Of a stretch of DNA of 64,000 bases, positions 17,444 through 24,255 are shown one piece after another. This DNA comes from an uncultured Phascolarctobacterium sp. Its GTDB lineage: Bacteria > Bacillota > Negativicutes > Acidaminococcales > Acidaminococcaceae. The DNA is taken from positions 62,001 to 126,000 of the forward strand of contig CAAEPE010000009.1 in assembly GCA_900757795.1 (NCBI GenBank), read 5' to 3'. Each line of letters opens with the position of its first letter. Within the stretch, counting starts at the first letter, position 1. Under the pieces are notes generated by a model. It did no database searches and had not been told where the DNA came from. It was given only the letters and a program-made list of their open reading frames with translations. The position numbers were made by a program, and so were the translations under genes.

Positions 17444-17609
17444 GGCGATAATATTATCACAAAGTGAAGATAGCATTTTTTAGTAAGCAAGAGCTTGGAA
17501 GCATAGAAATCGAGCAATGTTTGAGCAAAGCGAGTTTTGCGAGATTTCGTTATGCTTCCGCTCGCAGCGAGCGTAAAAAAATGCGTTGAACGCGTGATAA
17601 TTTATCGCC
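17444..17609 (+). repeat. Long GGCGATAA palindromic element, copy B
   Basis: This element is almost identical to copy A and starts 195 bp after it. The 28-bp linker (CCTATTTTTTATAAGC...AATCAA) recurs before the short element in the right segment. Confidence 0.85.
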
Positions 17610-17637
17610 CCCTATTTTTTATACATATCGCTATCAA

Positions 17638-17698
17638 GGCGATAATATTATCACAAAGCGAAGATAGCATTTTTTAGCAAGTGTGATAATTTATCGCC
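17638..17698 (+). repeat. Short (61 bp) GGCGATAA palindromic element
   Basis: The same termini as the long form enclose only AAAGCGAAGATAGCATTTTT and a short joint. It appears to be a long element without its inner hairpin. Confidence 0.8.
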
Positions 17699-17843
17699 TT
17701 TAGTTTAATATATCCCATCATACCACTGCCTTTTCCGCAGCGGTTTTTTCTTTATGCTGCGCCTATTTAGCCTTAGGCTTGTGCACGCGCAGCCTCTGCT
17801 CCCCTATATGAGCATATAGTAAGATTATCTATCACCTTATAGG

Positions 17844-18875
17844 TTATCCATTTATTTTCCAATAACCCTTACGGTCAGAACCTACTCGTTCAATAATATT
17901 ACTGTTTCTAAGCTTTTTTATACGTTCCGATATGGTTTTTCTGCTTAGAGAAAGCTTTTCAGCAAGAATTACCGCTGTATACCCTGGATCTTCCTCAAGC
18001 AATTTCAATATTTGTAGAGACTTATCATCCAAGTTATCTGTCACCTTATCTGTCACCTTATCTGTCACCTTATCTGTCACCTTTGTGGTAACAGAATGCA
18101 CAATTCGATCCTTAGCAGCAGTAAACTGAATCATAATATCTCTTGGATTAACTATATATTGAGGTAAAGGAGTTCCATCAGCTTTGCAAACAGAACAAAT
18201 TTTTTCAATTCCCCTACCCCAGCTCTCAATGAAGCCTGCTAGATAAAAAACATGTGCAATACTTGGATTATAAGGAATAGAAGCGTGTTTACTCATTAAA
18301 TTTTCCAAAGCCCAATTCTCCGGTAAACAACCACAATTAGCAATATAAAGCTTATCTTCGTAAACACTAATCTGTACCGGCACTCCGGATTGATACTGTT
18401 TATGGCATAATGCATTCAATATTGCTTCGCGAAAAGCTTCTTTAGGAACAAAATAACGCTCTATACGCAGCATACCTTCATAAGAAATCTTAGCTTTCAT
18501 ATACTTTAGATATACTAATTCTACGATTTTATCAACTTGTTCTAACAAAGAACCATGTATTTCATCTTGATATATCAAATCACCATCAGTTTCAAAAAAA
18601 CCAATTTTTACATAAGCACCAAGCTGCCATTTTTCCGGGTCTTTACTAAATAACAGCATAGCTGCATTGTTAAGATAATCGCCATTAGTTAAATGCAGCT
18701 TTTCCATTAAAGCTTTCTTAGGTTCATCCAAGAAACTTTTATCAATACGCCCCTTCTTGGTAGCTAGCTGTTTAAAATATTCTATAACATTATCATCTAC
18801 ATTTTTAAGCGAAAAGGCAGGTAACGGCAGATTATCCCAGGTAACGCCGCGTTTGCGTAATAAAAATGCTTCCAA
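17844..18875 (-). pseudogene. 5'-truncated Schlafen/AlbA-type ATP-binding transcription regulator
   Basis: The frame starts in mid-family at LEAFLLRKRGVTWDNLP, which lies after the N-terminal AlbA_2/Schlafen domain in complete COG2865-type proteins, so roughly the first 130 residues are missing. What remains has an ATP-binding-like region (REAILNALCHKQYQ; GFIESWGRGIEKI), four KVTD repeats encoded by a 12-nt tandem, and a C-terminal winged helix (LSLSRKTISERIKKL). The only start is TTG with no ribosome site, and the preceding in-frame codons (KSKPA) reach a stop 24 nt upstream. The break coincides with the edge of the right-hand duplicated segment. Confidence 0.8.
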
Positions 18876-18908
18876 TGCCGGTTTTGATTTTAGTACGAAC
18901 TACGCTAA

Positions 18909-19074
18909 GGCGATAATATTATCACAAAGTGAAGATAGCATTTTTTAGTAAGCAAGAGCTTGGAAGCATAGAAATCGAGCAATGTTTGAGCGCAGCGAGT
19001 TTTGCGAGATTTAGTCATGCTTCCGCTCGCAGCGAGCGTCAAAAAATGCGTTGAACGTGTGATAATTTATCGCC
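18909..19074 (+). repeat. Long GGCGATAA palindromic element, copy C
   Basis: A 166 bp element with the same termini as copies A and B. It differs from them at a few positions, such as ATTTAGTCATGC in the inner arm and GAACGTGTG near the end. Confidence 0.85.
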
Positions 19075-19102
19075 CCTATTTTTTATAAGCAACCGTAATC
19101 AA

Positions 19103-19163
19103 GGCGATAATATTATCACAAAGTGAAGATAGCATTTTTTAGTAAGCGTGATAATTTATCGCC
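19103..19163 (+). repeat. Short (61 bp) GGCGATAA palindromic element
   Basis: A clean short form: GGCGATAATATTATCAC, the AGTGAAGATAGCATTTTTTA arm, then AGCGTGATAATTTATCGCC. It lets the deletion joint of short elements be placed after TTTAGTAAGC. Confidence 0.85.
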
Positions 19164-19187
19164 TTTAGTTTAATATATCCCATCATA

Positions 19188-19214
19188 CCGCTGCCTTTTT
19201 TACAGCGGTTTTTT
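19188..19214 (+). terminator. Hairpin with T-run at the end of the repeat segment
   Basis: CCGCTG pairs with CAGCGG around CCTTTTTTA and is followed by T6. A related copy occurs at about 17727-17750. No plus-strand gene precedes either, so they may end transcripts of the repeats. A second structure, CTGCGC...GCGCAG around AGCCTTAGGCT, follows directly. Confidence 0.55.
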
Positions 19215-19260
19215 CTTTATGCTGCGCCTATTTAGCCTTAGGCTTGTGCACGCGCAGCCT

Positions 19261-19617
19261 CTACTCCCCGTAAAAAGCAATTCTGTCCTTAGGACCGCCG
19301 TTTCTTACGAGCATCAAAAAATTTGCCAGCAGCTTTTGCATAATCGCTGCCGTATCAATATTTTGCAGGCTGAACATATCGCTGCCATACCGCGACTTCA
19401 TCAGCATATAAAAGGCATAAATGCCGATAACCCTTTCCATCTCCATAAAAGTATCCAACGAAATTTCATGCTTGCCCCGTTCCAAATTACTCACCGTCCA
19501 GGTAGAAAGCATGCACCTTTGGGCAAATTCTTTCTGCGTCATTCTGTTATCAAATCTCCACAAAGCAACCTCTTTACCAAAGCTATGCCAAAAATCTTTG
19601 TTTGCAACACATTTCAT
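19261..19617 (-). CDS. XRE-type helix-turn-helix protein
   Basis: This protein of 118 residues has a helix-turn-helix near residues 26-60 (MTQKEFAQRCMLSTWTVSNL, then GKHEISLDTFMEM) and a helical tail (AAIMQKLLANFLMLVRNGGP). It probably binds DNA, but its target is unknown. Its stop codon lies in the right-hand duplicated segment, and the last few bases are repeated at the end of the left copy. It is divergent from the sigma-like gene, with a 215 bp spacer between them. Confidence 0.7.
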   Translation of the reverse strand: MKCVANKDFWHSFGKEVALWRFDNRMTQKEFAQRCMLSTWTVSNLERGKHEISLDTFMEMERVIGIYAFYMLMKSRYGSDMFSLQNIDTAAIMQKLLANFLMLVRNGGPKDRIAFYGE

Positions 19618-19768
19618 AACAAATTCGCCAGTCTTTCTTCAACCGCCAAGCTTATTCTTACGTGACAAAAGCACTAATAAGCGTTTTCACCCATATTATA
19701 ATGCAACTTACCTCTACTTACAAGCAATTTACCAATTTAAGAGGCATGATGTAAGTGTCGGCAAATAA

Positions 19769-19780
19769 GACGGGCCCGTC
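19769..19780. promoter_or_regulatory. Perfect 12-bp palindrome upstream of the sigma-like gene
   Basis: GACGGGCCCGTC is a full dyad 52 bp before the ATG of the sigma-like gene. It is GC-rich in an AT-rich spacer. A second dyad, GGCGCC, follows at about 19798. It could be an operator or a leader hairpin. Confidence 0.4.
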
Positions 19781-19832
19781 ATTTTTAAGCACCGGTGGCG
19801 CCAGCCATCCCTGCACGAAAGGACGGAAAAAT

Positions 19833-20510
19833 ATGCAAGCTAACAAACAATTCACCTCTTTCACCCCTATGGAATTAAAAAATCTTATGGACGCAGCCCA
19901 GCGCTTGGACGACCACGCTATTGCAAGGCTCTGCGCAGCCTTTAAGCCCTTAATCGTCACTGAATCCCACAAAAGGCCCATTATCGCCAAATTAGGCGAG
20001 GACAGCGAAAATATTGCTTGGGAAATATTTTTAGATGCTCTCCAGCGCTACCAAGGCAATAAGTACCACCTGCTGCCCGGACTTATCCAAAAGCAACTTC
20101 ATTTTGAGCTGCTGCACCGGGCGTATCCACGCACAAATATTTCTGTGACGGCAGATTATCTGCTGGGAGATTTGGATACAGCCGAAAGCCTTTCTGTCAG
20201 CAGAAACACCAATGTTGACGACTTGCTGAACAAAAAATTTTTCGCCGATATTTTCCGCTATCTTACCAAAAGGCAAAGGGATATTATCGACGCCCTGTAT
20301 CTGCACCAAATGTCTCTGGCAGAATATTGCACGGAGCAGCGCATTACTTATACGGCAGCTTATACGCTGGAGCGGCGTGCTTTAGCTAAGCTTAAACAGC
20401 TCTTGACCAAGGAAGTATTTACTAAAGTAAATACCAAGATTTTAGAGAGGGCAAGAAGAAAGTCAAGAGAAAAACAAGCAAAAAGAGAAAGAAAGAAGAA
20501 TCTACTCTAA
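19833..20510 (+). CDS. Sigma-70-like regulatory protein
   Basis: From ATG at 19833 (AAAGGA 9 nt upstream) the product has 225 residues; the frame opens at 19755 without a ribosome site. The N-terminal half looks like sigma region 2 (ELKNLMDAAQRLDDHAIARL, then ENIAWEIFLDALQRY). Residues after about 140 look like region 4 (YLTKRQRDIIDALYLHQMSL, then YTAAYTLERRALAKLKQ). The tail is very basic. The layout resembles small alternative sigma factors of the TcdR/UviA or SigO type. It sits before an amidase, DUF1659, DUF2922 and YvrJ genes, so it may direct their transcription. Direct evidence for sigma activity is absent. Confidence 0.65.
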   Translation: MQANKQFTSFTPMELKNLMDAAQRLDDHAIARLCAAFKPLIVTESHKRPIIAKLGEDSENIAWEIFLDALQRYQGNKYHLLPGLIQKQLHFELLHRAYPRTNISVTADYLLGDLDTAESLSVSRNTNVDDLLNKKFFADIFRYLTKRQRDIIDALYLHQMSLAEYCTEQRITYTAAYTLERRALAKLKQLLTKEVFTKVNTKILERARRKSREKQAKRERKKNLL

Positions 20511-20614
20511 TAATGGCAATTTTACCCGTAAAACTTAACATTTTTAGCAAAAAAATTTTATAAAAATATTTTTGCCGGCTATGTTAAGAAATCGGCCCTT
20601 TTTTGCCATTATTA
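20508..20614. promoter_or_regulatory. 107-nt three-tier dyad between the sigma-like and amidase genes
   Basis: Three nested inverted pairs share one centre: TAATAATGGCAA (20508-20519) with TTGCCATTATTA (20603-20614), CTTAACAT (20534-20541) with ATGTTAAG (20581-20588), and GCAAAAA (20547-20553) with TTTTTGC (20569-20575). The unpaired stretches between tiers are equal in length on both sides (14/14 and 5/5). The outer arm includes the stop codon of the sigma-like gene. As RNA it would form a long interrupted hairpin; as DNA it could be a regulator site. Confidence 0.7.
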
Positions 20615-20722
20615 AAGTGAGAGGGTAAACAAACAAAGCGTCTGTTCCACCGCCCCCTCTCTCCTGCCGGCGCACACCGGTTAAACGCCGGGCAGGATCA
20701 CGCGGTCGAAAGGAAATCAGCT

Positions 20723-21343
20723 ATGCAAGTAAATAATCCTCCCGGCATTACCTCCCAAGAGCTGCTAATGCTGGCGCAGAACACCGCAAGCGTCATTCAT
20801 CACCTGTACCTGCACTGGACGGCAGGCCGCTATCATCAATTTTTTGATGATTATCATCTGAATATTGACGCTGACGGACAGGTTTACAAAACCTGCTTTG
20901 CCCTTGATGAGCTCAAGCCCCACACCTATAAACGCAACAGCGGCGCGGTGGGTATCGCCCTCTGCTGCGCGTTAGATGCCAACTGGCGCGGCAATAAGCC
21001 TAATTTCGGCACTATGCCGCCCACTGCCAAGCAGCTGCGTTCCATGGCATGGGTCATAGCTATTTTGTGCGCAGGCTTAGGCCTGCTCATCAACAGCGAA
21101 ACAGTCATGACTCACGGCGAAGCTGCCTACCGCGACGGCTACGGCCCCGGCAGCAGTGACCCGGATACCCGCTGGGATTTATTTTGGTTGCTGGACGAGC
21201 AAGGCAATTTTCGCCAAGGCGGCGTGTACCTGCGGGAACTTGCACAGCAGTACCGCGCTAAACTAGCGTCGGCGGATCGCAGCAGCGTACCGCCCAATTC
21301 CCACCAAGCGCCTGCCTTACAGGTACCGCTGTTTTGGGAATAA
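20723..21343 (+). CDS. Peptidoglycan amidase (amidase_2 / PGRP type)
   Basis: The 206-residue product resembles N-acetylmuramoyl-L-alanine amidases of the T7-lysozyme fold. The first zinc histidine is in YLHWTAGRY (His31) and the second in MTHGEAA (His131). DPDTRWDL (146-153) stands where the third ligand is expected, with Asp in place of the usual Cys or His. No signal peptide is present, as in phage endolysins that need a holin. AAAGGA lies 10 nt upstream. A GC-rich leader hairpin (CTGCCGGCG/CGCCGGGCAG, 20670-20700) precedes it. The next genes are DUF1659, DUF2922 and YvrJ, probably one operon. Confidence 0.8.
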   Translation: MQVNNPPGITSQELLMLAQNTASVIHHLYLHWTAGRYHQFFDDYHLNIDADGQVYKTCFALDELKPHTYKRNSGAVGIALCCALDANWRGNKPNFGTMPPTAKQLRSMAWVIAILCAGLGLLINSETVMTHGEAAYRDGYGPGSSDPDTRWDLFWLLDEQGNFRQGGVYLRELAQQYRAKLASADRSSVPPNSHQAPALQVPLFWE

Positions 21344-21368
21344 GCAATTTTGAAAGGAGATATAAACA

Positions 21369-21596
21369 ATGACAACTGAAAAAACTATGGTAAAACGTGC
21401 TCTGAACATTTATGTAAAGGATGGTGTAAATACCGATGGCAGTGACAAGCTCAAAGCCCGCACCTACAACAAGGTCAAAGCAAGCGCGTCTGACGCAGAT
21501 ATTTTGGCGGTTGCTAATGGACTTGGCAGCCTTATGGCTAAAGAAGTCGCCGAAATCGCCGTTACGGAAAAATCTGTTTTGACCGAGGCTCTCTAA
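21369..21596 (+). CDS. DUF1659-family small protein
   Basis: This 75-residue protein starts MTTEKTMVKRALNIYVKDGV and continues with KLKARTYNKVKASASDADIL, then VANGLGSLMAKEVAEIAVTE. The pattern fits DUF1659, a small Firmicute family with no known role. AAAGGAG is 10 nt before the ATG. It lies 25 bp after the amidase gene and 33 bp before a DUF2922 gene; the two families are often adjacent in Firmicutes. Confidence 0.75.
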   Translation: MTTEKTMVKRALNIYVKDGVNTDGSDKLKARTYNKVKASASDADILAVANGLGSLMAKEVAEIAVTEKSVLTEAL

Positions 21597-21629
21597 TTTT
21601 TCATTAAAAGCTCAAGGAGGAATACAATT

Positions 21630-21836
21630 ATGGAACTGCAATTAGTCTTTAAAACCGCTCAAGACAAAAAGAAAATTATTACCGTCGCCAACCCGCGCGA
21701 GGACGTTACCTTGGAGGAAGCTACCGCTGTAATGCAGCAGCTGATTGACAAAAACATCTTCGACAGCTCCTACGGCGATTTGACCGAAATCGCAGAGGCG
21801 CGCAAGCACACCTGCGAATACACCGTGCTGCTGTAA
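21630..21836 (+). CDS. DUF2922-family small protein
   Basis: The 68-residue product (MELQLVFKTAQDKKKIITVA, then LEEATAVMQQLIDKNIFDSS) fits DUF2922. Members are short alpha/beta proteins of unknown function that accompany DUF1659 and YvrJ. AAGGAGG is 8 nt upstream. A perfect 10-bp hairpin (21848-21875) separates it from the YvrJ gene. Confidence 0.75.
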   Translation: MELQLVFKTAQDKKKIITVANPREDVTLEEATAVMQQLIDKNIFDSSYGDLTEIAEARKHTCEYTVLL

Positions 21837-21847
21837 CGGTACCCGGC

Positions 21848-21875
21848 AAGGCTCCCTCCTAAGACAGGGAGCCTT
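21848..21875 (+). other. Intercistronic hairpin without T-run
   Basis: AAGGCTCCCT pairs with AGGGAGCCTT around eight bases, between the DUF2922 and YvrJ genes. With no U-tract it is more likely an RNA-processing or stability element than a terminator. Confidence 0.55.
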
Positions 21876-21897
21876 AGCTAGTGAAAGGACGATAGCT

Positions 21898-22047
21898 ATG
21901 GAAATGGAAAAACTGCTGACTGCTGCGGCGGATTACGGTTTTCCCATGCTGGTAAGCTGCTACCTGTTAATTCGCATGGAAAACAAAATCGACAAGCTCA
22001 GCGCCAATATCGACGCTCTCACCCGTGTGTTGGCAGCAGGAAAATAA
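21898..22047 (+). CDS. YvrJ-family small membrane protein
   Basis: This 49-residue protein reads MEMEKLLTAAADYGFPMLVS, then CYLLIRMENKIDKLSANIDA, ending VLAAGK. One short hydrophobic segment followed by an amphipathic helix matches YvrJ-type proteins, which also look like the small BhlA/UviB holin-like group. AAAGGA lies 9 nt before the ATG. In Bacillus, yvrJ is next to the genes of the SigO-RsoA sigma system, which parallels the sigma-like gene here. If it makes membrane lesions it could let the leaderless amidase reach the wall; that is inference. Confidence 0.75.
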   Translation: MEMEKLLTAAADYGFPMLVSCYLLIRMENKIDKLSANIDALTRVLAAGK

Positions 22048-22051
22048 AAAA

Positions 22052-22117
22052 AGAACCGTACATCCCCTCCGTCCCTATTTCTAGGGTACGCAGCAGGCTG
22101 TACGGTTCAATTTTTTT
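22052..22117 (+). terminator. Terminator closing the amidase/YvrJ operon
   Basis: GAACCGTACA pairs with TGTACGGTTC, with an inner CCCTA/TAGGG stem, followed by AAT7. It starts 5 bp after the YvrJ stop. Confidence 0.85.
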
Positions 22118-22157
22118 ACTGAACAATCAGCACCTGATATATTTTTGATTGCGGTTT

Positions 22158-22304
22158 TTAGGCTGCTCGGGAATCGTCATGCGAATAATGCGGTTTATTT
22201 TCTAAGTCTTTAACGGCAGTAATTTTACCCAGCTTTTCTGCAATTGAGCCTACATAGGTTAAAATACTATTGGTTATAGTAAATGGCGGCTGATAAGCTT
22301 CCAT
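22158..22304 (-). pseudogene. N-terminal fragment of a Fic-family gene
   Basis: A 48-codon frame with GAGGTG before its ATG starts MEAYQPPFTITNSILTYVGS and continues IAEKLGKITAV. This is the conserved N-terminal helix of Fic/DOC proteins of the PF-TITN type. It stops after HDDSRAA, far before any Fic core motif. The rest of a gene of roughly 1 kb is absent. It shows that a Fic protein gene once stood here. Confidence 0.7.
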
Positions 22305-22330
22305 GGGACACCTCGTTTTCTTAGGCGTTT

Positions 22331-22483
22331 TCATACGTACTTTCTTGCGTACTTTCTTACTCTATTATACAGCAAGGCAGCAGCCTTTGGCAATGCAGGC
22401 ACAATTATCTCATTTAATTTCCCCGTGGCATCTATAAGCCTTGTGATTTCCTCATTTAATTCATCGGGGCACGTTAGGGCACG
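22331..22483 (-). pseudogene. Coding-like remnant before the Fic fragment
   Basis: Fifty codons are open without a start codon: DELNEEITRLIDATGKLNEI, then IVPALPKAAALLYNRVRKYA. The composition is helical and protein-like, and the stop lies 26 bp before the Fic fragment start, as in a two-gene operon. A doubled GGGCACGTTA at 22467-22486 borders its open end, and an 11-bp doublet is near its 3' end. The family is not recognised. Confidence 0.35.
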
Positions 22484-22563
22484 TTAAAGCTTTACTGTTA
22501 ACTTTATTGTAGCAGAAACACTAAAGTGAATAAATATATTCTCACCAAAAAGCCCTCAAGAAG

Positions 22564-22597
22564 CAAAAAACCTCCAACCCTTTTATGGGTCGGAGGT
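22564..22597 (-). terminator. Terminator after rlmH
   Basis: ACCTCCAACCC pairs with GGGTCGGAGGT (one mismatch) around TTTTAT. On the minus strand it ends in T6. It follows the rlmH stop by about 40 bp. Confidence 0.85.
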
Positions 22598-22638
22598 CTT
22601 AGCTTTACCTGCTTATGCTATTTTTATTCAAATATTGC

Positions 22639-23118
22639 CTACCAGTGATACTTTTCGCCCCGGCTGATTTTAAAGGCGCGGTAAATCTGCTCAATAAGCA
22701 GCAGGCGAATCATTTGGTGGGTAAAGGTCATCTTGGAAAAGCTCAACGCCAAATCTGCCCGCTTGCGCAAGGCGTCCGTATAACCAAAAGCTCCGCCGAT
22801 AACAAAGGTAATATGACTATTGCCAGCCAGCGCCAAGCTGTCCAGCTTCGCTGCCAGCTCCGGACTGGAAAGCTGCCTGCCAATAACGTCCAATAAAATC
22901 ACATAGGTATTTTCCGGTATAATCGCCATGAGGCGCTGGGTTTCTTTTTCCAAAACCTGCTGCTTCATAGCGGGAGCCGGATCGTCCGGCATACGCTCTT
23001 CGTTAATGGCCACAATCTCCAATTTGCAAAAGGGCGTCAGCCGTTTGGTAAATTCGGCAATACCGGCGTCTAAATATTTTTCTTTAATTTTGCCTACGCA
23101 GGCGATGGTTATTTTCAC
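22639..23118 (-). CDS. rlmH: 23S rRNA pseudouridine-1915 N3-methyltransferase
   Basis: RlmH uses S-adenosylmethionine to methylate pseudouridine 1915 in helix 69 of 23S rRNA. The 159-residue product has full family length, with MKITIACVGKIKEKYLDAGI at the start, VILLDVIGRQLSS, the SAM-knot motif FVIGGAFGYTDALRKRAD and the terminal YRAFKISRGEKYHW. The start overlaps the stop of htrA by 4 bp, so translation is probably coupled. walJ-htrA-rlmH is a common Firmicute order. Confidence 0.97.
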   Translation of the reverse strand: MKITIACVGKIKEKYLDAGIAEFTKRLTPFCKLEIVAINEERMPDDPAPAMKQQVLEKETQRLMAIIPENTYVILLDVIGRQLSSPELAAKLDSLALAGNSHITFVIGGAFGYTDALRKRADLALSFSKMTFTHQMIRLLLIEQIYRAFKISRGEKYHW

Positions 23119-24218
23119 TGGCCGTAACCTTCCGGAACTTCTTCTAAAGTAATGGTTTTAGTCATGGTATCGCCGTTGCGCATAATCACTACGTCTACGG
23201 ACTGTCCAACCTTGCATTCTGCCACCTTGGCGCTTAATTCGCCGGTAGTTTTTACCCGCGCACCGTTAAAGTTCAAAATAATGTCGGAAGGACGAATATC
23301 TGCTTTGGCAGCAGGTCCATTAGCGGCAACCTTCATAATGAAAATACCGTTATGCAAATCAGCGTCAAAGCCAAAGCGCTCGGCAATAGCTTTATCAATC
23401 ATGGAAACGCCCAAATAGGGACGGGCAACACGGCCGCGCTCCTGCAATTCCTTCAGAATAGGCTTCGCCGTATTGATAGGAATAGCAAAGCCAATACCCT
23501 CGACGCCGCCGCGGGCAATTTTGGCGCTGTTGATGCCTACTACTTCGCCGTCAGCGTTGACCAAAGCGCCGCCGCTGTTGCCGGGGTTAATAGCCGCATC
23601 GGTCTGGATAAGGTTAAACTTGCGGTCGCCAATTTCAATGCTGCGGTTCAAAGAGCTGATAACGCCTACGGTAACGCTGCCGCGGAATTCCAAGCCCAAA
23701 GGATTGCCTATTGCAATGGCAGGCTCGCCTACCTGCAAGGTATCACTGTCGCCAAATTTAGCAACGGTAATATCCTTGGCGTCAATTTTAACTACTGCTA
23801 AATCGGTTGCCGGGTCTGCACCCAAAACCTTGCCTTTGACGCTGCGTCCGTCAGACAGGCTGACAATAATTTCGCTGGCCCCCTCCACTACGTGATTATT
23901 AGTAGCGATATAGCCTGCCTTATCATAGATTACGCCGCTGCCGGTACCTTTATCGGTAAAATAAACTCTATTAAAAAAGTCGCGCACATAGCCCTTATTG
24001 GTGATGCCCACAACTGCCGGGCCCACGGCTTTAGCCGCCTGTACAATGGGTGTATTGCGCGCCGCGCTCAGCTGCTGCTCCTGCTTTACAGGCTTTTCGG
24101 CAACAGCGGCAGCGGTCTTTTTATCGCCGCAGCCTGCCAGCAAAATAGCCGCTCCCAAAATACCGCAAACAAGAATGTTAGCCGTTTTTTTCAAAATAGT
24201 TTTCTGCATCTTCTTCAC
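23115..24218 (-). CDS. htrA: HtrA/DegP-like serine protease, lipoprotein
   Basis: The 367-residue product has a lipoprotein signal (AILLAGC, Cys30), a trypsin-like domain with His109 (NNHVVEG), Asp139 (DPATDLAVV) and Ser215 (NPGNSGGAL), and one C-terminal PDZ domain (residues about 265-355). HtrA proteases degrade misfolded envelope proteins. Most relatives are anchored by a membrane helix; here a lipobox is predicted instead. A 37-bp gap separates it from walJ, and its stop overlaps rlmH. The WalRK two-component genes usually found upstream are not next to it. Confidence 0.93.
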   Translation of the reverse strand: MKKMQKTILKKTANILVCGILGAAILLAGCGDKKTAAAVAEKPVKQEQQLSAARNTPIVQAAKAVGPAVVGITNKGYVRDFFNRVYFTDKGTGSGVIYDKAGYIATNNHVVEGASEIIVSLSDGRSVKGKVLGADPATDLAVVKIDAKDITVAKFGDSDTLQVGEPAIAIGNPLGLEFRGSVTVGVISSLNRSIEIGDRKFNLIQTDAAINPGNSGGALVNADGEVVGINSAKIARGGVEGIGFAIPINTAKPILKELQERGRVARPYLGVSMIDKAIAERFGFDADLHNGIFIMKVAANGPAAKADIRPSDIILNFNGARVKTTGELSAKVAECKVGQSVDVVIMRNGDTMTKTITLEEVPEGYGQ

Positions 24219-24255
24219 TCCTTAACCAGGTTTATTGGCTTTATATTAAAAATTT

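Larger units (their letters stand above)
17222..17804. repeat. Left copy of a segment flanking the truncated AlbA gene
   Basis: This region and 18882-19269 begin with the same TTTTGATTTTAGTACGAACT and end with the same GCGCAGCCTCT.CTCCCC. Both contain palindromic elements, the TTTAGTTTAATATATCCCAT spacer and a CAGCGGTTTTTTC terminator. The left copy holds two long and one short element, the right copy one long and one short. The last bases correspond to the 3' end of the HTH gene at 19261, which exists only on the right. Confidence 0.8.
18882..19269. repeat. Right copy of the duplicated segment
   Basis: This counterpart of 17222-17804 holds one long and one short palindromic element and runs into the last nine bases of the HTH gene. 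Its left edge is 7 bp from the broken start of the AlbA-type gene. Confidence 0.8.

Noticed and set aside
17249..19163. CRISPR array made by the regularly spaced repeats
   Set aside because: Units are 61-167 bp, with linkers that are themselves repeated, not unique spacers. No cas gene is near.
19768..19832. Riboswitch in the leader of the sigma-like gene
   Set aside because: The GC-rich palindromes suggest structure, but I could match no known riboswitch core.
19755..22117. Prophage remnant including the amidase
   Set aside because: No capsid, tail, portal, terminase or integrase gene is present, and the small proteins belong to families found outside phages. A phage origin of the amidase long ago cannot be excluded.
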